Part shown: positions 42,062-50,917 of the stretch, one piece after another
Layout: every line of letters begins with the position of its first letter
Numbering within the stretch: position 1 is the first letter of the stretch
Origin: Vreelandella neptunia
GTDB lineage: Bacteria; Pseudomonadota; Gammaproteobacteria; Pseudomonadales; Halomonadaceae
NCBI RefSeq assembly: GCF_034479615.1
Contig: NZ_CP140255.1
Span: 1,240,001 to 1,304,000 of the forward strand
Direction: 5' to 3'
Length of the DNA stretch: 64,000 bases
The notes under the pieces: model-generated
The model's input: only the letters and a program-made list of their open reading frames with translations
Told to the model about the DNA's origin: nothing
Databases searched by the model: none
Translations under genes and position numbers: made by a program

Positions 42062-42077
42062 TTGTATAAATATACAG
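42062..42077. promoter_or_regulatory. LexA (SOS) box upstream of umuDC
   Basis: On the minus strand ctgt-atatttat-acaa, in a context tactgtatatttatacaata, matches the CTGT-N8-ACAG consensus at seven of eight core positions. SOS induction of umuDC is therefore expected. Confidence 0.88.
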
Positions 42078-42106
42078 TATTTTGCAGGGCGAAGGAAAAT
42101 GCAAGG

Positions 42107-42398
42107 GTCGCGAGCTAAGGCTATCTCCCACAAGGGGCGCTATCAGGCTGGCAGTTTATTGTAGGAGGCCGCTTCAGCGGGCGAACAGGGTATTCGGCCG
42201 GAAGCTTGAAGGGTCGCGAGCTAAAGCTATCTCCCACAAGGGGCGCTATCAGGCCGGCAGTTTATTGTGGGAGGCCGCTTCAGCGGGCGAATAGGGGTGT
42301 TTGGCTGGAAGCTTGAAGGGTCGCGAGCTAAAGCTGCTTCCCACAAAGGGGGTTATCAGGCTGGAAGCTCGGATGGCTGCGAGTTAGAGCTATCTCCC
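42107..42398. repeat. REP array C: two full units and flanking partial units
   Basis: Units of about 106 bp start at 42160 and 42266, with a leading half unit (gcgagctaaggctatctccc) and a degenerate trailing half unit. Spacers gcgctatcaggctggcagtt are shared with array E. Confidence 0.9.
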
Positions 42399-42418
42399 AG
42401 TGATTAGGTTACTGGACT

Positions 42419-42610
42419 TTAGGCAGCATGGCTTTTTAGCAAAGGCCAAGCACCTTGCTTTGATGCATCCAAAATAACAATTTCAGCAATTGAGCCGTCT
42501 TCTGCATAGCTGATATGCGTATGCCAATCTTGAGAAACCTCTTTCGTGATCGGCTTCTCGGATAAATGGAGTACCAAAATATCATCGGCCTCATCATAGG
42601 TCGTTCTCAT
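42419..42610 (-). CDS. DUF2283 protein
   Basis: The 63-residue protein starts MRTTYDEADDILVLHLSEKP and continues ISYAEDGSIAEIVILDAS, the DUF2283 pattern. It overlaps the end of the upstream DUF4258 frame (ATGA overlap once its frameshift is repaired). DUF4258/DUF2283 pairs behave like small toxin-antitoxin-type modules in gene neighbourhood, but activity is unproved. RBS ggagga lies seven bases before the ATG. Confidence 0.8.
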   Translation of the reverse strand: MRTTYDEADDILVLHLSEKPITKEVSQDWHTHISYAEDGSIAEIVILDASKQGAWPLLKSHAA

Positions 42611-42866
42611 GACATTTCCTCCCATTCAAAATGGTGCATCACTGTTTTTACAATTAGCTGATTTTCTAATACTACTGCAGCACAGACAAGATTGTCGGTG
42701 CGCTGAGCGAACGCTTAGCGATCCATAGCCTGGCTTGATCTTTATAGCGGGTTTCACCCGTTTCTAGCAGCTCACATAGCTGTGCTTCATCAATTTCCCT
42801 TTGCTGCATACGTTCCCGCGCGTGGCGTGTAACGTGCACATTGCGCTTAAAACGATTGGAATACAT
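42607..42866 (-). pseudogene. DUF4258 gene with a one-base frameshift
   Basis: The frame begins MYSNRFKRNVHVTRHARERM and RDQARLWIAKR-like text typical of DUF4258, then runs to an early stop at 42672 (SLSAPTILSVLQ). Shifting frame near 42711 (aagcgttcgctcag) restores the family-like end FAQRTDNLVCAAVVLENQLI, VKTVMHHFEWEEMS, whose stop overlaps the DUF2283 ATG. A one-base deletion explains this. The product as it stands is 64 residues and lacks the C-terminal strands. Confidence 0.8.
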
Positions 42867-42984
42867 TACAACCGCGCCCTGGGCTAGATGTCATGGATAC
42901 ACTTTTTTGTACATCAATAGTTTTATTGAAGAAGCAAAGCATTTAACAGATGAGAATAGCATATAGCCACAGAGCTGAATGTAT

Positions 42985-43452
42985 GTTGTGGGAGGCCGCT
43001 TCAGCGGGCGAACGAGGGGCTGGAAGCTTGAAGGGTCGCGAGCTAAAGCTGCCTCCTACAAGGGGGCTATCAGGCTGGAAGCATGTTGTGGGAGGCCGCT
43101 TTAGCGGGCGAACGGGGGAGCAAGAAGCTTGAAGGGCCGCGAGCTAAAGCTGCCTCCTACAAGGGGGCTATCAGGCTGGAAGCATGTTGTGGGAGGCCGC
43201 TTTAGCGGGCGAACGGGGGAGCAAGAAGCTTGGAGGGTCGCGAGCTAAAGCTGCCTCCTGCAAGGGGGCTATCAGGCTGGAAGCATATTGTGGGAGGCCG
43301 CTTTAGCGGGCGAACGGGGGAGCAAGAAGCTTGAAGGGTCGCGAGCTAAAGCTGCCTCCTACAAGGGGGCTATTAGGCTGGGAGCATATTGTGGGAGGCC
43401 GCTTTAGCGGGCGAACTGGGGGGCTGGAAGTTTAAGTGTTCGCGAACTAAAG
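42985..43452. repeat. REP array D: five units of about 101 bp
   Basis: The landmark tgtgggaggccgcttyagcg recurs at 42987, 43087, 43188, 43289 and 43390, with period 100-101 bp, and the inverted partner is gcgagctaaagctgcctcct. It ends in a degenerate half unit about 60 bases before the RAYT gene. Confidence 0.95.
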
Positions 43453-43559
43453 CTGATTCTTATAGAGCATTGAGAAGGTTGAAAGCTTTAGTTTTAGCGA
43501 GTTAAAGTTAGGTTTTAAGGTTGCTGCCGAGCATGATCATCGTTTGGGGCTTTAAGAAA

Positions 43560-43988
43560 ATGCAGAATAGCCGTGCGCTGAGGCGTGGTAGGTATTCCAT
43601 AGAGGGTGGTCACTACTTGATCACCGTTGCTACCCGAAAACGCTATCCTTACTTTCTCTCGTTTGAGCATGCCTGTTCTGCTTCCAAAAGTTTCTATCAA
43701 CCCCGTGTCACACTGGTTGCAAACACGCTTTCCTATGTTGTAATGCCTGACCATATACATTGGCTATTGCAGCTTAATGGCGAGCTCTCGGAAGCTGTAC
43801 GTCGTTATAAAAGCTATGTCTCCTTAGGCGTTGGAGAGCGTATTTGGCAGGATGGCTTTCATGATCGAATGATTCGTAAAGAGGAAGATATAAAAGCTGT
43901 TGCCCGCTACATAGTTGGTAACCCTTTAAGAGCAGGACTTGTCGCCAATATTAACCACTACAGCTTTTGGAATGCAGCTTGGCTTTAG
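43560..43988 (+). CDS. REP-associated tyrosine transposase (RAYT), Y1 family
   Basis: The 142-residue protein is an IS200/IS605-type Y1 transposase of the RAYT group: RALRRGRYSIEGGHYLITVA at the start, the metal-binding HIH in MPDHIHWLLQL (His65, His67), and the probable catalytic tyrosine in ARYIVGNPLRAGLV (Tyr117). RAYTs bind and cleave REP sequences and are thought to spread them. It is flanked directly by arrays D and E, forming a REPtron-like unit. An in-frame ATG at 43533 also exists; 43560 fits the family. Confidence 0.93.
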   Translation: MQNSRALRRGRYSIEGGHYLITVATRKRYPYFLSFEHACSASKSFYQPRVTLVANTLSYVVMPDHIHWLLQLNGELSEAVRRYKSYVSLGVGERIWQDGFHDRMIRKEEDIKAVARYIVGNPLRAGLVANINHYSFWNAAWL

Positions 43989-44009
43989 ATTCCATTTGAA
44001 CTGGAAGCT

Positions 44010-44544
44010 CGGATGGTCGCGAGCTAAAGCTCCCTCCCACAAGGGACGCTATCAGGCTGGCAGTTTATTGTGGGAGGGCGCTTCAGCGCGCGAAGGGTGC
44101 CACAGGCACCCCTCAGTCGGATGAGACTGGCAGCCAGAACAGTCGCGAGCTAAAGCTCCCTCCCACAAGGGACGCTATCAGGCTGGCAGTTTATTGTGGG
44201 AGGGCGCTTCAGCGCGCGAAGGGTGCCACAGGCACCCCTCAGTCGGATGAGACTGGCAGCCAGAACAGTCGCGAGCTAAAGCTCCCTCCCACAAGGGGCG
44301 CTATCAGGCTGGCAGTTTATTGTAGGAGGGCGCTTTAGCGGGCGAAGGGTGCCACTGGCACCTCTTAGTCGAATGGGGTTGGCAGCCAGAACAGTCGCGA
44401 GCTAAAGCTCCCTCCCACAAGGGACGCTATCAGGCTGGCAGTTTATTGTAGGAGGCCGCTTTAGCGGGCGAAGGGTGCCACTGGCACCTCTTAGTCGAAT
44501 GGGGTTGGCAGCCAGAACAGTCGCGAGCTAAAGCTCCCTCCCAC
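44010..44544. repeat. REP array E: four units of about 126 bp
   Basis: Landmarks at 44069, 44195, 44321 and 44447, exactly 126 bp apart, with a leading half unit. Two units use the gtgggagggcgcttcagcgc form of array A, and two the gtaggaggxcgctttagcgg form, so both REP variants meet beside the RAYT gene. Confidence 0.95.
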
Positions 44545-44622
44545 AGCTGCCTTCCTTATATGCAGTGACCAAATTGGAAATAGGAATGATATGCTTAAGG
44601 CATCTTAAAAGGAGGTTACGGC

Positions 44623-46026
44623 ATGCACGTCTTCGCTAAATCCTGGCGCTTAACCACTGGGCTTTCGGCTCTGTTGCTCTCAGGCACGGTAAGTGCCTCG
44701 TCCGAGCAGCTTGAAGCGGATCTCCGCCAACGCATGGCAGGCGAAAACGATAGACTCACCTTTAGCCGTATTTACGAAGACGAAGCGACGCAGCGCTATA
44801 TCGCTGAAGAAGTGGCGATCACACATACCAATGGTGATGTGATTACCATCGAGCGCTACAGCGTCGAAGGAGACTATGAGCGCCCCGACCAAGTGGTGAT
44901 GGATGGCATCGCGGTCAGGGAGGCAGCACAATCAGCGCCACTTCTCAGCATCGCGACACTAGTGCTCCCCGAACCATCCCGGGCAGTATTCTCCACCGAA
45001 GACGTGGATCAGGCAGTGGAGAATGTCGCTTTCAAGGCCATAACCGCTCGCGATATCACGCTCCGGCTAGATGGGGGTGTAACCGAGAGTGTTTTGGACG
45101 ACATGAACACGACTTACCCGGAAGGCCAAATCCACATCAGTGGGTTTACCCTGGAAGGGTTGAGTCGCAACGCCCTGCAGCTTCTAGAAATAGAGGACGT
45201 CAGCGCCGAACTCACAGACCTGGAGAGTGGCATCACCTCTGAACTCGCGCTGGCGAATCTCCGTATTGAACAGCTGGTCGGGTTAGACCGCACCGGTGAA
45301 GAAAGCGTTGAGCACGCCGAGCTGAACGGCTTTAGTCTGATCGGCGACAACTGGCAGGCTGTGCTTGAACGACTCTGGGTAAACGGCAGTAGCTATAGCG
45401 GCGACGCAGGCTTTGAGGGAGCTTATTTCGATGTCGCCGAACTGATTCACCTTGTGCCCCCTGAAGACCGCCAAGCATTTCAGAGCCTGAGTAATGTCCT
45501 TACCGGGGGCACCGGGCAACTGAGAGCCGATGGATATAGCCACTCCCGCTGGGAAGAAGCAGGCAAGGAGAACCGGCTGATATCCGAAGGTGCCTTGACC
45601 TTGGCTGGCGCCGCCGGGCTGGAATTCACCATGAACCTTCCCATCACACTGCCTGCTGACACCACTATCGAGCAGGCCACACGCAACCCCGCGCTTTTGG
45701 AGTCGGCAACCCTGAATGGCGGTGACCTCGTTGTTGCTTACTCCGATGAGGGCATGCTGCCGCGCTTAGCGACCGAACTAGCCGCCCAGCAGGGGGTTAA
45801 CGAAGAGCGGGTGATCTCCCAAACCCTGGCTCAGGCTCAGCAGCTTGGTCAGCTATTCGGCCCGCAGGTCACCAAACTGATGACGGCAATGGTCGATATC
45901 ATGGCCGGTTATTCCCAGCAGCTCACTGTTAATGTAGGGCTACCCAACCCCTTTACCCTTAATCAGCTCATAATGAACCCGATGGGGAGCGCAGAGCAGC
46001 TAAGGTTTACCTTTGAGTTAGAGTAG
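44623..46026 (+). CDS. Secreted/periplasmic hypothetical protein
   Basis: The 467-residue protein has a signal peptide (LTTGLSALLLSGTVSASS, cleavage near residue 26). The mature protein is acidic and rich in strands and short helices, with repeats of the type VSAELTDLESGITSELALAN and a C-terminal domain VNVGLPNPFTLNQLIMNPMG. No cysteine. I do not recognise a family. The ATG has a strong aaaaggaggttacggc ribosome-binding site. Confidence 0.7.
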   Translation: MHVFAKSWRLTTGLSALLLSGTVSASSEQLEADLRQRMAGENDRLTFSRIYEDEATQRYIAEEVAITHTNGDVITIERYSVEGDYERPDQVVMDGIAVREAAQSAPLLSIATLVLPEPSRAVFSTEDVDQAVENVAFKAITARDITLRLDGGVTESVLDDMNTTYPEGQIHISGFTLEGLSRNALQLLEIEDVSAELTDLESGITSELALANLRIEQLVGLDRTGEESVEHAELNGFSLIGDNWQAVLERLWVNGSSYSGDAGFEGAYFDVAELIHLVPPEDRQAFQSLSNVLTGGTGQLRADGYSHSRWEEAGKENRLISEGALTLAGAAGLEFTMNLPITLPADTTIEQATRNPALLESATLNGGDLVVAYSDEGMLPRLATELAAQQGVNEERVISQTLAQAQQLGQLFGPQVTKLMTAMVDIMAGYSQQLTVNVGLPNPFTLNQLIMNPMGSAEQLRFTFELE

Positions 46027-46100
46027 CCCCGTAAGGCGCTTGATTGTCCATTCGGTCAGCATTTTATGCCCCAGGCAACATGAAGCACGTTCATGTACGA

Positions 46101-46132
46101 CCTGACGCGGATGCGATGAAAGTCGCGTCAGG
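46101..46132. promoter_or_regulatory. Inverted repeat upstream of glyA
   Basis: cctgacgcg and cgcgtcagg form a perfect 9-bp inverted repeat with 14 bases between, about 65 bases before glyA and just before a TATGAT-like element (46136-46141). It may be a regulator site or a hairpin. Confidence 0.5.
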
Positions 46133-46196
46133 CTGCGTTATGATAGCGCCCTCGCTTCTCCCATGATGACCCTTTCTCGTTACGAGGTTCCCGCCG

Positions 46197-47462
46197 ATGT
46201 TCAGCCGCGATATGACAATTGCCGGATTCGATGATGTGCTGTTTGATGCCATGCAGAAAGAAGTGGAGCGCCAAGAGGCCCACATCGAACTGATCGCTTC
46301 CGAAAACTACGCCAGCCCCCGCGTACTCGAAGCTCAGGGCAGCCAGCTGACCAATAAATACGCTGAGGGCTACCCCGGTAAGCGCTACTACGGCGGCTGT
46401 GAGTTCGTCGATATCGCTGAAAACCTGGCCATTGATTACGCCAAAGAGCTGTTCGGCGCCACCTACGTAAACGTTCAACCCCACTCCGGCTCGCAAGCCA
46501 ACAGCGCGGTGTTCCAAGCGCTGGTTAAGCCAGGCGACACCATTTTAGGCATGAGCCTGGATGCAGGCGGCCACCTGACCCACGGTGCCAAGCCTAATTT
46601 TTCCGGCAAGCACTACAACGCCATTCAGTACGGTCTGGATGAGCAGGGGTTAATTGATTACGCTCAAGTGGCCCAGCTTGCTCGCGAGCACAAACCCAAA
46701 ATGATCATCGCCGGTTTCTCAGCCTATTCACAAATTGTCGATTGGGCCAAGTTCCGTGAAATCGCCGACGAAGTAGGTGCTTACTTACTGGTTGATATGG
46801 CCCACGTCTCTGGTCTGGTAGCGGCGGGCGTTTACCCCAGCCCCTTACCCCATGCCCATGTGGTCACCTCCACTACCCACAAAACCCTACGCGGCCCCCG
46901 CAGTGGCGTGATTCTCTCAGCGGAAAACGACGCTGATATCGAGAAGAAGCTGCAGTCAGCGGTTTTCCCCGGCGGTCAGGGCGGCCCCTTGATGCACGTA
47001 ATCGCGGCGAAAGCGATCTGCTTCAAAGAAGCGATGGAGCCCGAGTTCAAAACCTACCAGCAGCAGGTAGTCAAGAACGCCCAGGCAATGGCCAAGGTGT
47101 TTATCGATCGCGGTTACGACATCGTCTCCGGCGGCACCGAAGACCACCTCTTCCTGCTTTCGCTGATCAAACAGGGCGTAACCGGCAAAGACGCCGACGC
47201 TGCTTTGGGTCGTGCCCACATCACCGTCAACAAGAACGCTGTGCCTAACGACCCGCAAAGCCCGTTTGTCACCTCTGGCCTGCGTATTGGCACCCCGGCA
47301 GTGACCACGCGCGGTTTCAGTGAACAAGAGTGTAGTACGTTGGCAGGCTGGATCTGCGACATTCTGGACGTACTGGCCAAGGGCGAAGACACCAGCGCCA
47401 TCGAAGCCCAGGTGCTGGATAAAGTGGCCGAGGTTTGTGCACGGCTTCCGGTTTATAAATAA
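46197..47462 (+). CDS. glyA: Serine hydroxymethyltransferase
   Basis: The 421-residue PLP enzyme converts serine and tetrahydrofolate to glycine and methylene-tetrahydrofolate. Motifs: [33 protein letters not shown], and the PLP-lysine site [17 protein letters not shown] (Lys about 229). Length matches bacterial GlyA. Monocistronic, ended by a hairpin. Confidence 0.97.
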   Translation: MFSRDMTIAGFDDVLFDAMQKEVERQEAHIELIASENYASPRVLEAQGSQLTNKYAEGYPGKRYYGGCEFVDIAENLAIDYAKELFGATYVNVQPHSGSQANSAVFQALVKPGDTILGMSLDAGGHLTHGAKPNFSGKHYNAIQYGLDEQGLIDYAQVAQLAREHKPKMIIAGFSAYSQIVDWAKFREIADEVGAYLLVDMAHVSGLVAAGVYPSPLPHAHVVTSTTHKTLRGPRSGVILSAENDADIEKKLQSAVFPGGQGGPLMHVIAAKAICFKEAMEPEFKTYQQQVVKNAQAMAKVFIDRGYDIVSGGTEDHLFLLSLIKQGVTGKDADAALGRAHITVNKNAVPNDPQSPFVTSGLRIGTPAVTTRGFSEQECSTLAGWICDILDVLAKGEDTSAIEAQVLDKVAEVCARLPVYK

Positions 47463-47501
47463 GCAGCTGTAATCAGTCTTACTGGCGAATGATAGCCTCA
47501 C

Positions 47502-47536
47502 AGAACGGGTGGCCCATTAGGGTCGCCCGTTCTTTG
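47502..47536 (+). terminator. Terminator of glyA
   Basis: The 14-bp stem agaacgggtggccc/gggtcgcccgttct, with two G-U pairs, is followed by ttg-t bases (tctttgtt). It separates glyA from the secretion operon. Confidence 0.85.
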
Positions 47537-47786
47537 TTAGGCTAAAATTAAAAGTTGCTCCAGTCCGTGAAAAAAAACTCCAGCTCGCGACTATCGCCTA
47601 TCCTAACGCGGCAGAGTAAGCCTAGCTGGCCTTCTTGTTGCTCGCGTACCGATGACACGCCAGTAATGAAGATACTAATCCTGACACTAAAACGAGCGCC
47701 CCTACCCCCTGCGGCAGCGTTTCTGTTAACATGCTGCGATTAATTTTCTGCGCTTGACGCCTCTTCGATTCAACGGTGAACCCTCC
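47537..47786. promoter_or_regulatory. Upstream region of the type I secretion operon
   Basis: About 250 bases between the glyA terminator and the ABC-transporter gene, probably holding the operon promoter. A 62-codon frame (47555-47743) has no ribosome-binding site or recognisable motif. No clear -35/-10 pair stands out. Confidence 0.4.
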
Positions 47787-49544
47787 ATGGCAAAGCAACA
47801 GGAAGCAACGGATTTGCAGCGTGCATTAAAAACCTGCAAAAGTTCGTTCTTATCGGTGGGCTTTTTCAGTATGTTTGTCAACTTGCTGATGCTTGTACCA
47901 CCCATGTACATGCTGCAAGTATACGACCGCGTGCTCTCTACCCAGAGTGTCGACACCTTGTTAATGCTCACCCTAGTGGTCGTGTTTCTCTTTATGATCA
48001 TGGGCGGCCTGGAACTAGTGCGTTCGCGCATGCTGGTGCGTGTCGGTAACAAACTCGACACCACGATTAACGAACGGCTTTACAGCGCCATGTTCCGCCG
48101 CAGCTTAGTGGCCCAAGGCAGCCAAAGCGCGCAACCGTTGAGTGATTTAACCAGCCTGCGCCAGTTCCTAACCGGCAATGGCCTGTTTGCCTTTTTTGAT
48201 GCACCCTGGGTACCCGTTTACCTCGGCGTCCTGTTTCTGTTTCACCCCTGGCTGGGGGTATTCGCGACCTGTGCAGGCATTATTCTGCTAGCGCTGGCCG
48301 TCGCCAACGAAAAAGCCACCAAAAAGCTGCTTGCCGAAGCCAATAGTGAGCATATTCAGGCGCAAAACCTGGCCAACTCCAATTTACGTAACGCCGAAGT
48401 GCTGCATGCCATGGGCATGCTGCCGGGCATTATGGGGCGTTGGTCGAAACGTCATCACGAATTCCTATCGAAGCAGTCTCAGGCAAGTGACCGGGCTGGC
48501 GCTTTAACCAATACCTCCAAGGTACTGCGTCTGCTGTTCCAATCGCTGATTCTTGGCCTTGGCGCGTTGCTTGTGCTGCGCGGCGAAATGACTCCCGGGA
48601 TGATGATTGCCGGTTCCATTCTGATGGGACGGGCGCTCGCGCCTATCGACCAAATGATTGGCGGCTGGAAAGGCTTTGTCAGTGCCCGCGGTGCATACGA
48701 GCGTCTCAATGACCTGCTCACGCAAATACCCAGTGAAGAGCGCAAAATGTCGCTGCCAGCGCCTCAGGGTGTGGTCGCGTTAGAAGGTGTGGCAGCCGCA
48801 CCGCCTGGGTCGCGCATGGCAACCATTCGCGGTATCAACTTTAGCGTGCCCAAAGGCGAACACGTCGGCATTATTGGCCCCAGCGCAGCGGGTAAATCAA
48901 CCCTGGCGCGGGTGCTGCTGGGTATCTGGCCCTCGCAGGTCGGTGATGTGCGCCTGGATGGCGGGGTGATTACTCAATATAACCGCGATGAAATCGGTCC
49001 TTATATTGGCTATTTGCCCCAAGATATCGAACTGTTTGACGGCACTATCAGTGAAAATATTGCCCGCTTTGGCACTATCGACCCGCAAAAAGTGGTCGAC
49101 GCCGCCAAGAAAGCAGGCGTGCACGAAATGATTCTGGAGCTGCCCAACGGTTACGACACGGTGATCTCTGCCAGCAGCGGGGCGCTTTCCGGTGGCCAGC
49201 GTCAGCGTGTGGGGCTGGCCCGGGCGTTGTACGGCAACCCTGTATTGGTCGTGCTGGATGAACCCAACGCCAACCTGGACGACGCCGGTGAACGCGCGCT
49301 GGCGATGTCTATCGCCCAGTTGAAAGCCGAAGGTGCCACGCTATTCGTCATCAGCCATCGCACCAGCGTACTGAAAAATATGGATAAGCTGCTGGTGATG
49401 AAAGAAGGGCAGGTCAGCATGTTTGGGCCACGCGACCAAGTGTTGGCGCAGTTTGCCAAAAAGCCCCGCGAGCAAGTTAGTCAGCAAAGCGCTACCCGCC
49501 TCTCAGCCATCCCCGGTGGCCGTGGTAATGAGGAGAAGTCATGA
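47787..49544 (+). CDS. Type I secretion ABC transporter (PrtD/AprD type)
   Basis: The 585-residue inner-membrane protein has a six-helix permease domain (about 20-310) and a C-terminal ATPase with Walker A (GPSAAGKST), signature LSGGQRQR and Walker B (VLVVLDEPNANLDD). It is of the PrtD type (no C39 domain), which exports RTX proteases, lipases and S-layer proteins. It overlaps the adaptor gene by 4 bases. The ATG at 47787 gives the family N-terminus; a TTG at 47754 is less likely. Confidence 0.93.
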   Translation: MAKQQEATDLQRALKTCKSSFLSVGFFSMFVNLLMLVPPMYMLQVYDRVLSTQSVDTLLMLTLVVVFLFMIMGGLELVRSRMLVRVGNKLDTTINERLYSAMFRRSLVAQGSQSAQPLSDLTSLRQFLTGNGLFAFFDAPWVPVYLGVLFLFHPWLGVFATCAGIILLALAVANEKATKKLLAEANSEHIQAQNLANSNLRNAEVLHAMGMLPGIMGRWSKRHHEFLSKQSQASDRAGALTNTSKVLRLLFQSLILGLGALLVLRGEMTPGMMIAGSILMGRALAPIDQMIGGWKGFVSARGAYERLNDLLTQIPSEERKMSLPAPQGVVALEGVAAAPPGSRMATIRGINFSVPKGEHVGIIGPSAAGKSTLARVLLGIWPSQVGDVRLDGGVITQYNRDEIGPYIGYLPQDIELFDGTISENIARFGTIDPQKVVDAAKKAGVHEMILELPNGYDTVISASSGALSGGQRQRVGLARALYGNPVLVVLDEPNANLDDAGERALAMSIAQLKAEGATLFVISHRTSVLKNMDKLLVMKEGQVSMFGPRDQVLAQFAKKPREQVSQQSATRLSAIPGGRGNEEKS

Positions 49545-50917
49545 GCGACGAAAAACGCAACCTGCCCACGTCAGAGATCGACGTCACCCCCAAAGAGCCG
49601 GTGACCATCGACGGTGAAGCGAGTGAAAAGCTGCCCACCAGTGACAAAGGTTACCGCAAGCTCGGCTTTGCCATCCTCTTTATAGCCCTGGGCGGTTTTA
49701 TTCTCTGGTCGGTGACCGCCTCCCTGGCCATTGCCGTTGTAGCACCGGGTAGCGTCTCAATTGAGTCCTTCAAACGTACCGTACAGCACCTGGAAGGCGG
49801 TATTGTCGAGCAGCTGTTAGTGGAAGATGGCGACAAAGTAGAGGCCGGTGACACCCTGGTGGTGTTAAGTGACACCCAGGCCAGCTCCCAGCTGGCCATT
49901 GCCCGTTCGCGCTACCTGATTAACCGCGCCATGGAAGCCCGCCTGCTTGCCGAGCAGGCCGGCGCAGAAATGATGGAAATCCCCGAAGATATTCAAGACA
50001 CCGATGATCCTCGCGTTCAGCAAGTGATTGCAGTGCAGCAAAGCCTCTTCGCCGCCCGTCGCCAGTCGCTGAAAAGCACCCTGGAAGCGCTGGATGAGCA
50101 GAGCGTGCAGATGCGCGAACAAATCGAAGGGCTGGAAGAGCGCATCCGCGTCAACGTTAACCGCATCAGCTCGCTACGCTCCGAGGCCGAAGACTTCCGC
50201 TCGCTCTATCGTGAAGGGTTGGGAGATAACCAGCGTCTGCGCGAGCTAGAGCGGCAAGTGCTGCAGTACGAAGGCGATAATGCCGAATTTCGTGCCAACA
50301 TCGCCCAACTGCGTTCGCAAATCAGCGAAAACAGCATGGAGCGTGAAATTCAACAGCAGGAGTTCCAAAAAGAGGTCGGTGAACAGCTGCGCGACGCCCA
50401 GGCGCAAATAGCCGAAGCGGAAGAGCAGATTATCTCGCTCCGTGATCAGGTGGAGCGTTCAGTGGTCACCGCCCCGGTATCCGGCACCGTCGTAGGGCGT
50501 CAAGTGCACACCGTAGGGGCGGTGATACGCCCAGGCGACAAAATTATGGATATCGTACCCTCCAACGAAGGTTTCGTCGTAGAAGCGCGTATTCCCACCC
50601 GCGATATCGACAATATTCATATTGGCCAGTTTGCAGAAATACGTTTTAGCGCCTTCAATCAACGTTTAACCGATGTTATTGATGGTGAAGTAATTTACGT
50701 CAGTGCGGATAGCTTTGAAGATGAAGCCACGGGTTCGCAGTACTACCGTGCCCGGGTACGTGTCACCGAAGAAGGGTACACACAAATGAATGACCGCATG
50801 GAGCTACTCTCCGGTATGCCCGCAGAAGTCATGCTTCGCACCGGTGAACGCACCTTTGCCAGCTACATCGCCAAGCCCATCACCGATATGCTGGCTCGCG
50901 CCCTACGGGAGGATTAA
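49541..50917 (+). CDS. HlyD-family periplasmic adaptor (PrtE type)
   Basis: The 458-residue adaptor has a short cytosolic start, one membrane helix (about 36-58), a lipoyl/biotin-like first half (HLEGGIVEQLLVEDGDKVEA), a long coiled coil (about 110-300, heptads in LEERIRVNVNRISSLRSEAE and QLRDAQAQIAEAEEQIISLR) and a beta-barrel end (VTAPVSGTVVGRQVHTVG). It bridges the ABC transporter to the outer-membrane channel. ATGA overlap with the ABC gene, and TAATG overlap with the TolC gene. Confidence 0.94.
   Translation: MSDEKRNLPTSEIDVTPKEPVTIDGEASEKLPTSDKGYRKLGFAILFIALGGFILWSVTASLAIAVVAPGSVSIESFKRTVQHLEGGIVEQLLVEDGDKVEAGDTLVVLSDTQASSQLAIARSRYLINRAMEARLLAEQAGAEMMEIPEDIQDTDDPRVQQVIAVQQSLFAARRQSLKSTLEALDEQSVQMREQIEGLEERIRVNVNRISSLRSEAEDFRSLYREGLGDNQRLRELERQVLQYEGDNAEFRANIAQLRSQISENSMEREIQQQEFQKEVGEQLRDAQAQIAEAEEQIISLRDQVERSVVTAPVSGTVVGRQVHTVGAVIRPGDKIMDIVPSNEGFVVEARIPTRDIDNIHIGQFAEIRFSAFNQRLTDVIDGEVIYVSADSFEDEATGSQYYRARVRVTEEGYTQMNDRMELLSGMPAEVMLRTGERTFASYIAKPITDMLARALRED

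Noticed and set aside
47555..47743. 62-codon frame before the secretion operon
   Set aside because: Composition unlike a protein, no ribosome-binding site; more likely part of the operon's upstream region.
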